Translations under genes and position numbers: made by a program
Shown: positions 1 to 11,690 of the stretch, one piece after another
Numbering within the stretch: the first letter of the stretch is position 1
How the letters are laid out: each line of letters begins with the position of its first letter
Notes under the pieces: model-generated
Seen by the model: only the letters and a program-made list of their open reading frames with translations
Databases searched by the model: none
Told to the model about the DNA's origin: nothing
Assembly (NCBI GenBank): GCA_963921195.1
Contig: OY992537.1
Coordinates: forward strand, 56,506,313-56,570,312
Length of the DNA: 64,000 nucleotides
Reading direction: 5' to 3'
Source of the DNA: Pegoplata infirma
Lineage: Eukaryota > Arthropoda > Insecta > Diptera > Anthomyiidae

Positions 1-682
1 GCCGTGTAGGCACTGCTCCAGCAGGAGGTTGAGAGCTTTGTAGCTCTTTAATTTGAGCTCTTGCCCACTCGAGTGAGGATTTCTCCTTCTCGGTGAGCTC
101 ATCAGTAGGCTTGTCGCCAAGCTGACGCAGAATTCTATAGGCGGAGCGCCTCGTTACAAAAGCCCGTTTGGATGGAGTTTTGTGCCGGGGGGCTGCAGAC
201 TTGCCGATAGTGGCAGGGGGAGGCACATTTAAGGAACCAGGATCACTCTCCTTTTGTCCCTTTTGTGCAATTGGCACGTGGGAAGCCTTGGAACTGTCCG
301 ACTTAGTCAGACTAGTCCCTTTGGCACCCGAGGAAGGGGTTTTGACTGACTTATTGTCAATCAGGGCTTGGGCAGCCTTAGAGGTACTGGGTTTCGAAGA
401 ACCCGACGGTACCAAGCTGTGAGAGCCCCCTCGTCCACCTAAAGGTTTGGACTGAGGAGCTTGTTTTTTGTTACAAGAGGTCGATCCGACCATGTCAGAT
501 TGACCTTTTGCAACCACGCCGGTAGTTTGCCGATTAGTCAAGCCCGGTGGAACCACCTGACTAACCGGGGTTGCAGTAGCAGACAAATCACCACGACCTG
601 TCACCTTCATCGTGGGATTTGGGTCTCCGGAGATTATGAAGCCCCGTGCCGGATACTGAGGGCATGAATTGCCGTTGTACAT
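1..682 (-). CDS. LINE ORF1 (gag-like), N-terminal part, cut by window edge
   Basis: Reading the minus strand from an ATG at 682 gives 227 codons with no stop, running off the left edge. The region is clearly more GC-rich than its surroundings. The protein is rich in Ser, Pro, Lys and Gly and looks disordered to about residue 170. A basic segment follows (KRAFVTRRSAYRILRQLG, residues 173-190), then an acidic helix-like stretch with TDELTEKEKS (193-202). This is the usual layout of the first ORF of insect non-LTR retrotransposons, an RNA-binding gag-like protein whose zinc knuckles would lie further on, outside the window. A second in-frame ATG at 610 is an alternative start; the frame is closed upstream by a TGA near 735. 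It may be ORF1 of the same group as the LINE at 22735-25323, but no shared sequence proves this. A host gene is less likely given the repeat setting. Confidence 0.6.
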   Translation of the reverse strand, partial: MYNGNSCPQYPARGFIISGDPNPTMKVTGRGDLSATATPVSQVVPPGLTNRQTTGVVAKGQSDMVGSTSCNKKQAPQSKPLGGRGGSHSLVPSGSSKPSTSKAAQALIDNKSVKTPSSGAKGTSLTKSDSSKASHVPIAQKGQKESDPGSLNVPPPATIGKSAAPRHKTPSKRAFVTRRSAYRILRQLGDKPTDELTEKEKSSLEWARAQIKELQSSQPPAGAVPTR

Positions 683-1137
683 ACATAAAAAAAGAGGGTT
701 TTTTTTTGCATTTTTAACCTTCTGCCAGGATCAAATACCGCCGCCCAATCTGAGTACAGACGCGGACCATCAAGCCGCCCAATCTGAGTAACAAACGCTG
801 ATGGATTTAACGGACAGACGTACAATGAAGTACATGGTTTTGAGCAAACCAACGGACGTATCCCACCAGCCGCCCTTAGCATAGGGCCCAGAATTTGGAT
901 TGACAGACGCTGGGGGGACACGGCACAACAGTCGCCACTTGTCAAAAGAGGAGAGACAGACACTGTTGGCCGGGGAAGGTAGTTCTTAGTTCGTGCTATT
1001 CATGAGCCCGTCTGGCATGGGTGTCCCTACCAGGAGTAGTCTGCATCAGCAGAGACTACTCCCGCCAGCTTGGCCTGCAATGAGTCTTCACACTTAAGCT
1101 TCCGCATCGCGACAAGATGACTACCAGTTCGCGGAAG
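683..1137 (-). mobile_element. Probable LINE 5' untranslated region with strong hairpins
   Basis: This GC-richer stretch ends sharply at about 1137, where AT-rich DNA begins, and lies directly upstream of the gag-like ORF. It holds a perfect 10-bp stem (1033-1042 with 1053-1062, 10-nt loop) and a perfect 7-bp stem at its outer end (1099-1105 with 1131-1137). A 109-codon frame on the minus strand (634-963) has no recognisable protein character and is taken as chance. The outer limit is an estimate; no target-site duplication can be seen because the 3' end lies outside the window. Confidence 0.5.
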
Positions 1138-1459
1138 ATTAATCATAGTATTACAAACAATGCTGCCTTATTAATTTAAAAAACCGGTAATATGATTTAT
1201 GACGGTCTTGAATGTGAATGAGTTATATGTTCTCTACAATTTACTTACCATTTAATAAGGTGAATTCTTTGCTAAAACATACATAACATTCAATACGTAG
1301 TAGAACAATAGCTGCCTCATTACCTTAAATATTCAATTTAGTTAATGTAAACTTAAGAATTAAAATTTCATTACATCTACCTTGATACAGTGCATAATAT
1401 TCGAATATGTTAGCTTTTATATAGCTTAATAAATATTTTATTTTTATCAACTCTGTTAT
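1138..1459. other. AT-rich stretch, nothing recognised
   Basis: No coding potential, inverted repeat or similarity to other parts of the window was seen. Confidence 0.5.
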
Positions 1460-1762
1460 GTTTATTTAATTACACAGTGCAACAACTAAAACTGAAATGG
1501 GATGAAACCAATAGCAAATTAAAGTTGACATTTTCCGTAACAATCCCTTCGAGGTTTTTTCTTATTTGAGTGCTAGATTTATTTTTTAGACGCATTGAAG
1601 TTTTACTTGAAAGCTGTATAAGAGGCGTATACTTGATTTTGCAATTGCCTTTTAACAACAATCATACGCAAAGGTGCACAGCTTAATATTTATTTTTAAT
1701 AAGTCTGCCATTCAGAAAGTACTAAACCTTGTACCGAAATTCATACCGGTTATAGTACATCC
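1460..1762 (+). repeat. Dispersed repeat, uninterrupted copy of the one at 48890-49984
   Basis: The segment matches 48967-49984 in the same orientation: shared blocks include CAGTGCAACA, GAGGCGTATACTT and CAATCATACGCAA, followed by a TTTATTTTTAATAA stretch. The second copy carries a 720-bp insertion (49012-49731) that is absent here, so this copy shows the unoccupied site near 1514. A minus-strand frame of 63 codons is not supported as a gene. Confidence 0.65.
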
Positions 1763-3376
1763 GTCATGAAGTTTAAAAACGAATTATACGTTGAAATATG
1801 TCTTTTTGTTAATTTTCTAATTTTTTTTTAATATTTTGAGTTAAGTTTGAATTCAAATGGTTACAGAATTATTATTTGAAGTAAAATGTCTCTCTAAAAT
1901 CGGTGGAAAATCAGCCAAGTTATTACAACTTCCCCAGGCATCTAACGTGTGTCATACTACATGAATAATGAATACCCCAGGAAAATTTTTTGGAACAAAT
2001 TCCTAGCTCAATAGATTCTTAAATATATTCTTCGGTAATCACAACAAAATTTTCTATGTAAAATTATTTTTCAAAAAAACTACTTGCTCTAAAAATCGAT
2101 TGCTTTCGGGACAATTTCAAACAAAAATCATTGATTCTGGAATGTTAAGTAGAATCGGAAGCAGGGTAATTTGATGCGTTCTGGAACCGATTATTTGGAA
2201 CAGAAAATTTTGCTGGGTACGAGTCAAATTTTTAAATTTATTGAAATTATCTACTGTAGTGACATTATTTATTCTTCATGTTACAGTGTAATATTTTTTT
2301 GGTTTTTCTAAATTTAAAAAATAAAAAATAAAAATTAAAAAATGGAGATTTCAAACTGGTGTTTAAAAATGCCGGAATTTTTAGCATTAATTTAAAATAT
2401 GTTAGCAAAACACAATATGAAAAATACTTGTCATCTACTTACATTTGAACTTGAAGAATAAAAAAATGTTATTACTGTAGAATATTTCAATGAATTTCAT
2501 AAATCGGATTCTATTCCTTAATCAAGTGGTCTGCCACATGTTAGATGCCTGGGGAAGTTGTAATAACTTGGCTCATTTTCAATCGATTTTAGTTTTTAGA
2601 ACCTTCTTAGAGAGGCATTTTACTCCGTATTATAATTCTGTAACCACTTGAATTTAAACTTAACTTAAAATACCAAAAAAAATTGAGAAAACAGAAAAAA
2701 ATTCATATTTTTCCTTGTAATCCGTTTTCTAAACTTCAAGGCCCCTGCGGAACGCCTTACCCATGTCCGATCGTTCTTTATTTTTGTGAGGCGTACCTCG
2801 AAATGTTACGAAAAGTTACGGTCAGTATCTACCAATTTAATATTTTTGGAGCACCATATAAAATAAATCAGAGCCAAAAAATAAAAGATGCAATTTTAAA
2901 AATTAAAAAAAAAATAGAAAGAATTATGATCACATCTCGAATTATGGCTTAAAAGTTGCGTAATTTAGAGTAGAATTTTTTGTGTTTTTTTACAAAAAAA
3001 TCGAAGGTTTCAGACTTTTTCAAAAAGTCGATTTTAGTTTTTAAACGTCAAAAAATAAGTGATAATTACTTCGAATAACTTTTTCATATTTTTTTTTTCT
3101 AAAACTACATTTAAATACCAACAAAACGTTATCCAACTTTTTTTTAAATATCTATATTTTTTAATGGTCAATATTAATTAAAAATTTAAATTTTTTAATT
3201 TTTTTTGAGAAAATCGCCATTTTGAAAAATTGATTACTCAACACCATCTTGAAATAAAAGGCTGAAAATTAGTGTCCAAGTTGCATTTAATAAGTACTAA
3301 AACATATCCAAAAATAAAATAAATCTATAGGGGTCGGGTCTAAAAGTGAGTAATTTGGCCAGGAATGCCCCATATA
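1763..3376. mobile_element. Foldback element, family with TATATGGGGCATTCC ends, copy A (left arm truncated)
   Basis: Sequence from about 1765 to 1960 returns in inverted orientation at about 2530-2740, and the right arm continues to a terminal block ending GGAATGCCCCATATA near 3376. The full-length relative at 29106-31150 has both arms and the same arm sequence, so this copy has lost about 0.7 kb of its left arm. A small element (1976-2217) sits in the middle. It has no convincing coding capacity; an 89-codon frame at 2683-2952 lies in the arm and is not conserved in the relative. Confidence 0.75.
1976..2217. mobile_element. MITE with CCCAGSAAAATTTT ends
   Basis: It begins CCCAGGAAAATTTTTT and ends AAAATTTTGCTGGG, giving imperfect inverted ends. 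The flanks read TAC on both sides. The related foldback copy at 29960-29985 has a single AATACGAG at the matching place, so the insertion and a 3-bp TAC duplication are visible. A 720-bp relative is at 49012-49731 and a more distant one at 4760-5506. Confidence 0.7.
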
Positions 3377-3588
3377 CAAGGATTGTAATCAACTTTATAC
3401 AATTTCTAAATTTGTGCCTTTACGACATAAATATGTTTGGTAAACATTTAAGAAAAATCCAAAAAATGCTTTATTTAATGATTTATTTTTAAACAAAATT
3501 TAATATTTTAATTATTTTTTTTAATTTATACAATTAAAATCGTAATTGGTTTCCAATTTTTTTTTTTATTAAATTTTTAATTGATATA

Positions 3589-3883
3589 CCCAAGTAAAAA
3601 TGGGAAGGATCAGTACTGATCCGAAAAATGGATCTCTAAGATTAGATCAGTTTTAATCGGACGGATACAATTTCATCCGAAAAATGGGTTTATCTAATTA
3701 TATAAACCCATTTTTCGGATAACATTGTATCCGTCCGATTAAAACTGATCTAATCTTAGCGATCAATTTTTCGGATCAGTATTGATCGGAAATTTAAAAG
3801 ATCAGTACTGATCCGAAGTAAGATCTTTTAAACCTCGGATAAGACGTGATATATAAAAATATATCTAAACATTTTTACTAGGG
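3589..3883. mobile_element. 295-bp MITE forming a near-perfect hairpin
   Basis: Terminal inverted repeats CCC(A/T)AGTAAAAATG are flanked by TA on both sides (3587-3588 and 3884-3885). Inside, 3606-3694 and 3697-3790 are near-perfect inverted copies around a centre at about 3698. The arms contain the 16-bp palindrome GGATCAGTACTGATCC, which appears again near 3800 with a change. The TA duplication suggests a Tc1/mariner-type source, but there is no coding sequence to prove it. Confidence 0.75.
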
Positions 3884-3910
3884 TAATTAAAATTTAAATT
3901 ATTTATTTTT

Positions 3911-4745
3911 ATACCCTACACCACTCTGTGGTACAGGGTATATAGAGTTTGTACTGATGTTTGTAACTACCCGAAATATTGGTCCTAGACCTACCTTCAA
4001 GTATACCGATCGACTCAGAATTACTTTTTGAGTCGATTTAGCGATGTCCGTCCGTCTGTCCGTCCGTCCGTCCGTCTATCCATCTATTGGTTTAAGCACG
4101 ATACAGGTCGCAATTTTCAATCAATTGATTTGAAATTTGAAACTTAAGCATCTTTTGGCCCAAGGACGAAGCCTATTGAAATTAAAGAAAATCGGTCCAT
4201 GTTAAGACCTAGCCCCCATACAAAGGCCCCTTTTGGATTCGGCTTAAATGACTCTAATAACCGTATTATATTAGATATCGCTTTAAAATTCAGCAGGTAA
4301 TCAAATTTTGTATGCAGAAATTACCATTCTAAATTTCAAAGGAATCGGGTCAGTCCTTCTGGTAGTCCCCATACAAACCACCTTCCGATATTTACATAAT
4401 TCCCCCAAAATTCATAAAAATGGAAATATTTGATAAAAATTTTATTTTTAGGTGTTAAACGTGTACTTTAGTAACCTAATCATATCGGAATATAATTGGA
4501 CCATTTTTGGACTTAGTCCCCCATATAAAAATTTCGACCGATATTCAGTTAAATTTGTCTATTGACAAAAAAATAAACCAATTCCACTAAAATTTGATCT
4601 GTGTGTGTTTTCTACACTAAATAAAGATCTAACAAAAGACAGATACAATCGGTCCATGTTTGGGCTTGGGACCCATTTTCCGGAAAACACTGGTGTAGGG
4701 TAACATATGGTCGGTCTTGACCGATTATAACTTTCTTACTTGTTT
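3911..4745 (+). repeat. GTCC-microsatellite element (mini-me/DINE-like)
   Basis: It starts ATACCCTACACCACTCTGTGG, contains GCGATGTCCGTCCGTCTGTCC with a (GTCC)n core at about 4047-4079, and ends with TCTTACTTGTTTT. GTCY microsatellites inside short TATACCC-bounded elements are the hallmark of the dipteran mini-me/DINE-1 group, usually classed with Helitrons. It belongs to a different subfamily from the copies at 28710, 47998, 51401 and 63836. Confidence 0.6.
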
Positions 4746-4759
4746 TAAATTATATAGTA

Positions 4760-5506
4760 CCCAGCAAAACTTTGGTAATGGGTAGTGATTATATAACACA
4801 TTACCAGGTAATGTATATACCTTATTTGTAGCATTATTTTAGGATGTCTTACCAAACATTTGTTCCACAACGTATTATTTTCAAGTGAAAAATAATGCAT
4901 TACTAATAATTTGCTACGTAATGCGTGATTATTTGAAAAAAATGTATTTCATATTTATTATTTCTAAACATTAAATCATGGATGACTTATATTTGGTTAC
5001 TTATGTATTATTTGAAAGTTTGAAATAATGCATTATTTATAATTGAATGCATAATAATGCATTCATAATGCATTACAATAACATAAAAAATAATTATGTT
5101 ATAAAAAAATGCATAAGTTAAAACTAGAGATGGGCTCACGACAGGAAATTTCTAACGACACACACTCACGAGCATTTTTTATCTACTTACACTCACTTAC
5201 AATCACATGATTAAATTTAATACAAAATTACTTTTTCACTACTCGTAACACCTTATATATTATCTTCTGGTATGCTATATTATTTCATTTCTCGTAACCT
5301 ATAAAATATCATATATTTTACACCTTACTCGTATTCTTCGTTATAAATTTATGACTTATTTTATACCTTACTGGTATTCTTTGTAATAATGTATATGCAT
5401 TACTTTGAGTCTCATCGCCTATTAAAATCATCAATGCTGCAATGTATAAAATAAGAGATCCTATACCATATTTTATACCTTATTTGGTAATCTAAGTTTT
5501 GCTGGG
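4760..5506. mobile_element. MITE with CCCAGCAAAACTT ends
   Basis: The left end CCCAGCAAAACTTTGGTAAT and the right end ATTACCAAATAAGG/TTTTGCTGGG are inverted relatives, flanked by TA on each side. The interior is AT-rich, with repeated TTATACCTTA and AATGCATTA motifs. At 5127-5215 it holds a fragment resembling the TAGAGATGGG hAT family seen at 13178 and 54901. No protein is encoded. Confidence 0.65.
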
Positions 5507-7353
5507 TAGTCTTAATAAACTAAATGTCCATATATTTTTTAATTAACGTACAAATATTTTTATATTATATGCGCATTTTAGTAATTGGCCCGGATTTAAC
5601 TAATTTTTGAATTAAATCTACGAATTTTTTAGTTAAATTTTGTTTCTTACTTTGCCGTTCTGAATATTGCCAAATGGATAGAAAACACCGATAGCTAAAA
5701 AAATCTACAAAAACTGCTTTAAATTAAATTAAATGTCTACTTTGTTATAAAACTCAAGAGGATTTAATTCAAAATGAGCGACTTCAGAAAATGCTGAACA
5801 TATTTTATTAAGTGGTGTTTTGGTAAAAATTTAAAGTTGCTGAATCTTAAATGCCCGTATCACATAATGGCCAAAAAATAAAATAAAAATAAATAAAATA
5901 GACAAGGACGCTTTGGGAGAGCTTACTTTCCCCAAGCAAAAATGGTTTACATATTAATTTTTTATAATTAATCTTTTTTAAAGTCCCGTTGGCATCACTG
6001 GGTCAAGCAGTGTTGCCAATGTAGCCATTTTTAAGCTACATTTAACTCTTTTTGAACTCGTTTTTATTACAGTTGATCAATGTTAGCATGGTTTCCAGCT
6101 TTATCATATAATAATTATGAGTCAAATACGTACTTTAATTGACGCATAAAAATCGATTTATGCTTTATTAATGATTTTAGTAAAATTTATCTCACTGCTT
6201 TTAGTTTTCACTATTATGTGTTAACTTTTAAATTAACATATTTAAATATGTATCTTTATTTGCAATACAAATACATAAGTTCTGTGTGGCATTATTATGC
6301 CTGTAACACAATGTTAAATACTGTTGTGTATTTTCAACAAATATTTATTTAAAATACAATCCTACTTATATTCTGTGTTAAAATAATTTTAACAACAATT
6401 TAAATATTTCTCTTGAAGTGCTTAATAACTGAAACAAGAAAATTTATTTACCTTTAAATGATCAACTACCATAGTAATATATAAATACTTATCAAACACA
6501 CACACACACACAAACATAGAAATATGTACTTACAAAAATCACCATGAATTAGAAAATTCTACTTGGTTTTATTGAAATATTCACTTTGTTAGTTTGTAGG
6601 TAGGTAGCACAGTGCATAAGTAGTATGTAATCAGGGTTACATTGAATGTGTACAAGTATTAGTGAAAGCACACGGTATAGCTCACAAGTGATGTATCTGG
6701 AATGGAGACATTTCCTTACAAAAGAATCAGGTGTTTTTATATAAAAGGTGTCAAGTTTTTGATGGGTTATTTTTTTTTAATTTGAGATTGGGCAGCTAAA
6801 AAAAACAGATAACTCTTATTTTTCTCCCCTCATTCCCATATGCAAGTTTCAGGACAATCGTCGGGTGTCCTCTGAAAGACCTTCCTTGTAAGTAATTCTT
6901 TCTAAACTCTGCCAAAATAATCGTATTTAACTTTTAAAGTACAAGTATGTATATATTTTTTTTTTTTTAATTTTCACCAACATTCAACGTCGGTTAGGTA
7001 GTTTTTTGTGCAAATCCATAAGTATTTTCTAAATAAACCCTTAAGTATTGTAATTTCCATTTTGAATTGTAGTTAAGTATTTTTTTTTTGTTATGGCCTT
7101 AAATAAAAAGGCGTTTTATAAACATTATTTTTTTTTATGTGCACATTGTTGGGATTATGGCGACTTAAAGTGTGCGTGTATGTCAAGTTTAGTTTTTCTT
7201 GTCATTAATTCCTATTTTTTTTTTTTTTAGTTTTAATGTTAATGGACCTGAGTACATTTTAAAGACCCAGTTGACAATATTTTGAAAGAATAATTCATTG
7301 ACATTATGTTTAATCGGAACAGTGAGAACAAGCAATTTTCTTGTCAATCAAGG
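5507..7353. other. AT-rich DNA without genes; short CA repeat and an element fragment
   Basis: No credible ORF. A (CA)n tract lies at about 6497-6512. The part from about 6700 to 6900 (a stretch ending GACCTTCCTTGTAAGTAATT) resembles the right part of the small element at 22325-22592. Poly-T runs occur at 6955-6970, 7080-7090 and 7200-7220. No regulatory feature can be named. Confidence 0.45.
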
Positions 7354-8279
7354 TTGGCAATCGAAACGAATAACGGTATCGATATCGGTATTGGTATCGT
7401 TTTTTATTTATTTCGGTATCGGTATCGGTTACGGTATTTGAGTTGAATCGGTTAGGGTATTACCAATACCGAAACTTCAATACCGGTACGTTCCGGTATT
7501 ATCGAGAAAATGCTAAAAGTATAAAAAAACGCATAAAAACTTTTAAAAAATTTGTAAAAACAAGTAGCAAAGTTAAATTCGACTTGGACGAATCCATCAA
7601 TACCCTCCACAATGCCCTTCTAAAGTGATAGTTAATTTTCTAACGTGAATCAAATTAACAATTTTGATTAGAAATATTTTATTTTGAGTAGAAAACTTTT
7701 TTTAGTCATTTTTGAAAAAAAAAAAAAAATTGACAACATTTTTTTTGAGTGTAAATTTTTTTTCGAGTATAAGACTTTTTTGTTTTAGTATAAAAATTTT
7801 TGTGAGTGACAAGAATACTTTGTAAAATATTTTCGTGACTCATCAATATTTTTAAAGGTGGTTTAACTGTTTTTTCAACAAGTGAATTTAAGGTGAAACC
7901 AATCTGAATAACTTAATAACTTTTGAACCACTGGACCGATTTGGCTGAAATTCAATACGAACCAGACAAGGGAAACGGCAAATAAATATATATGCCAAGC
8001 TTCAGCATCCTTAGGATAGCCTTTCGAAAGTTGGCGTGTTTTTTATCTCGAAAATTGCAGAAATTCAGTCTTTGGCTCATAACTTTTGGAGAACTGGACC
8101 GGTTTTTCTAGACATTTTCCTATGTCTTTAGTCATGCGCGGGTACAAGGGGGGGGGGGAAATGGGGAAATTTCCCCCCCCAGACCAAATTTCAAAAAGGA
8201 AAAAAAAGAAAGGAAAGAAAAAAAAAGAAAAAGAAAAGAAAGAAAAAGAAGAAAAAAGAAAGAAGGAAATTTTCTAAAA

Positions 8280-8990
8280 AATTTTCCGAAGGAAAAAATC
8301 TCGAACTCAAAAACTTTTTATAGAAAAAATCTGAAAATTTTTATAGGAAAAATTTGAAAAATTTTTAAAAGAAAAATGTGAAAAATGTTTCTACGGAAGA
8401 ACGGTATCAAAATGGTGCCGAAACTGAGACTCTTTCGATAGGGGATAGGTCTACGAATCTGAGACTTTTTCGATAGGAAAAAGGTCTCAGAATCTCTGAA
8501 TTTGAAACTTATTTTAAGGATAAATGTCTCAAAATCTGAATCTTTTTTAAAAAGAAAAACGTCTCAAAGTACGAGACTTACTCAATTGGAAGAAGGTCGC
8601 ACAATCTGTGACTTTTTCTATAGGAAAAAAGTCTTCGAATCCAAGGCTTTTTCTATAGGAATAAGGTCTCAGAATTTCAAAATTTTAAACTTATTCGATA
8701 GGAAAATTTTATCAGAATCTGACACTTTTTCTTTGGGAAACAGGTCTTAGAATCTATGAATTTTTCAATAGGAAATAGGTCTCAAAATCTGATACGTTTT
8801 TATTAGAAAAAATGTCTTTTTTTATTTATGAAAAAGGTTTTAGCATCTAAGACTTTTTCTATCGGAAAAACGTTTCAGAATCTGTGACTTTTTCTTTTAG
8901 AAAGGGTCTCATAATCTTAGACTTTGTCTATAGAAAATAATAATCTTTGAATCAGAATGTTATGACTGGTTCCATTTTAAATAGCATAGG
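8280..8990. repeat. 35-bp minisatellite array, left half
   Basis: About 20 degenerate units of the form TCAGAATCTGAGACTTTTTC plus TATAGGAAAAAGGTC. The unit core TTTTTCTATAGAAAAA is a perfect palindrome. The same unit fills 11140-11690 and 33830-35570. The frames predicted inside (for example 8502-8750) are repeat translations. Confidence 0.75.
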
Positions 8991-9053
8991 CAATCAGCCG
9001 ATGGTGGTTCAATTTATCCAAAAATTAATATATCCATTCTTCTGATTTTTATT

Positions 9054-11067
9054 GAATTTCGGTTTTTGTTATTTAGTCGAAATTGTGAATGGTTCGCGTT
9101 TTATCGCTGTTCAAAGTTGGTATTTTGCAACAATTTTATGAAAAATACATAATGTTTAAATGATCGTATCTTTGGAACGCATCATCCGATTGTCACGAAA
9201 TAAAGCGCAAAATAATGGTTATGTCCTGGTCTTAAAATAGAATTTTGAAAAAGGATAGGATGCTTTGCAAAAAGGATATTGAAATTAAAAAAATGTCCTT
9301 AATTTGCAAATATCTCAAAATGCGTATCTTTAATTTTCCTATATTTTTTTGCACATATAGCCCTAAATATACTTAACAACATATGCAAATCCCAAATTGG
9401 GATGGTAAGCGGTTTAATTGTAAACGCGGTTTCATGAAACGCCTTATTGATTTTTGTTAATAACTCTCGTTTACAAATGAAAAACAATTTCTGCGCACTA
9501 ACCGCGAATAATTTTTTTATATGTATTTTTGATCGCTAAACTCAAAAATTTCATCAAAAGAACATTTCGCGAATAACTTTTTGTTTAATGAATTTTTTAG
9601 CGTTTTTTGGAGGTATTTTGACTATTTTTCTTATATCTTAAGTTCTGTTTATCTGATCTTCTCGCAATAAAAACCAAACTAAAGATAATCAAATTTCCAA
9701 CAAATCCTACATTCATCATTTTTTCATAAGTTCATAGCTTTACGCGCAAATAATTTTTTTAGCGTTATTTGGAGGTATTTTGACTATTTTTCTTATATCT
9801 TGAGTTCCGTTCATCTGATCTTTTCGCAATAAGAACCAAATTAAAGACAATCAAATTTCCAACAAATTCTTCATCCATTATTTTTATATCAGTTCATAAC
9901 TTTACGCGCAATAGGCAAACATATGACTAAAATAAGTTTTTTGATTAACAAATCATTTAAAAAAAGTTTAAGAAATAGAAATCTTTGCAATTAATTGCAT
10001 CTTTTTATTTATCTGCAAAGCCTGAACATTGAGAAATATAATAAAGTTGATTTGATGAAAATCTATAGGTTTACTCCGAAGTTATCACAAATTTTATGAA
10101 TATACATGATAAAATACAAAAAAAAATGATATTTTTTTACAATTTCTGTTTTTAAAATTTTTAAAAAATGAGCTTTGTTAATAAAAAATAGTTTTTCCTT
10201 GTTTGCCTATTGCGCGTAAAGTTATGAACTGATATAAAAATAACGAATGAAGGATTTGTTGGAAATTTGATTGTCTTTAATTTGGTTCTTATTGCGAAAA
10301 GATCAGATGAACGGAACTCAAGATATAAGAAAAATAGTCAAAATACCTCCAAATAACGCTAAAAAAATTATTTGCGCGTAAAGCTATGAACTTATGAAAA
10401 AATGATGAATGTAGGATTTGTTGGAAATTTGATTGTCTTTAATTTGGTTTTTATTGCGAGAGAATCAGATAAACAGAACTTAAGATATAAGAAAAATAGT
10501 CAAAATACCTCCAAAAAACGCTAAAAAATTCATTAAACAAAAAGTTATTCGCGAAATGTTCTTTTGATGAAATTTTTGAGTTTAGCGATCAAAAATACAT
10601 ATAAAAAAATTATTCGCGGTTAGTGCGCAGAAATTGTTTTTCATTTGTAAACGAGAGTTATTAACAAAAATCAATAAGGCGTTTCATGAAACCGCGTTTA
10701 CAATTAAACCGCTTACCATCCCAATTTGGGATTTGCATATGTTGTTAAGTATATTTAGGGCTATATGTGCAAAAAAATATAGGAAAATTAAAGATACGCA
10801 TTTTGAGATATTTGCAAATTAAGGACATTTTTTTAATTTCAATATCCTTTTTGCAAAGCATCCTATCCTTTTTCAAAATTCTATTTTAAGACCAGGACAT
10901 AACCATTATTTTGCGCTTTATTTCGTGACAATCGGATGATGCGTTCCAAAGATACGATCATTTAAACATCATGTATTTTTCATTAAATTGTTGCAAAATA
11001 CCAACTTTGAACAGCGATAAAACGCGAACCATTCACAATTTTGACTAAATAACAAAAACCGAAATTC
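9054..11067. mobile_element. Foldback element with 0.87-kb near-identical arms
   Basis: 9054-9922 and 10199-11067 are inverted copies starting GAATTTCGGTTTTTGTTATT, separated by a 276-bp loop. Arm identity is high: a 62-codon frame in each arm (9299-9487 minus, 10634-10822 plus) translates identically. That frame lacks any family hallmark and is a marker of identity, not a gene. Each arm holds a tandem duplication of about 170 bp (near 9590-9763 and 9764-9910). The element lies inside the minisatellite of the hAT element. Confidence 0.8.
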
Positions 11068-11139
11068 GACACAGATCTCGAGAATTGATATGCCAATTTT
11101 TATGCAAATTAAAATAGGTAAGGTCGAAAAAGTGTTTTT

Positions 11140-11690
11140 TTTGTTTTCAAAAATTTTGGAATCCTTCTTATACTTTTTCTGAAGGAAAAAGTTCTTACAA
11201 TCAGACTTTTTATAAAGGAAAAATTTCTCAGAATCTGTCACTTTTACTTTCAGGGGAAAAAGTGCCAGAATTTTATACTTTTTCATTTAAGAAAAAGCTC
11301 TCAGAATCTGAGACCTTTTCTATGGGAAAAAGGTCTGAAAGTCTGAGACTTTTTTCTTTGGAATAAGATCTCAGAATCTTAGACTTTTTCTAGAGAATCT
11401 TAGATTTTTTTCTATAGAAAAAAGGTCTGTGACTTTCTCTATAGAAAAATGTCTCAGAATCTGAAATTTTTTCAGTACGAACAAATCTAATAATCTGAGA
11501 CCTTTTCTATAGGAGAAATATCTCAAAAATGCTTTAAAATATGAGACTTTTTCTACAGTAAAATTTCTCAGAATCTGATACTTTTTCTGTGGAAAAAAGT
11601 TCTTAGAATCCAAAAATTTTTCTACTTATACGAAAAATGTCTCCGAATCTGAGAAGATCGCTTAGATTCTGAGATAGGGCAAAAATAAGT
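11140..11690. repeat. 35-bp minisatellite array, right half
   Basis: Continuation of the hAT-internal array beyond the foldback. The units (AGAATCTGAGACC/TTTTTCTATAG) match those at 8280-8990. Confidence 0.75.

Noticed and set aside
634..963. 109-codon minus-strand frame upstream of the LINE ORF1
   Set aside because: Lies in the GC-richer 5' leader; no recognisable domain, and ORF1 itself is in a different frame.
2683..2952. 89-codon frame with a proline/cysteine-rich start
   Set aside because: It falls in a foldback arm; the related copy at 30460-30720 does not keep the frame.
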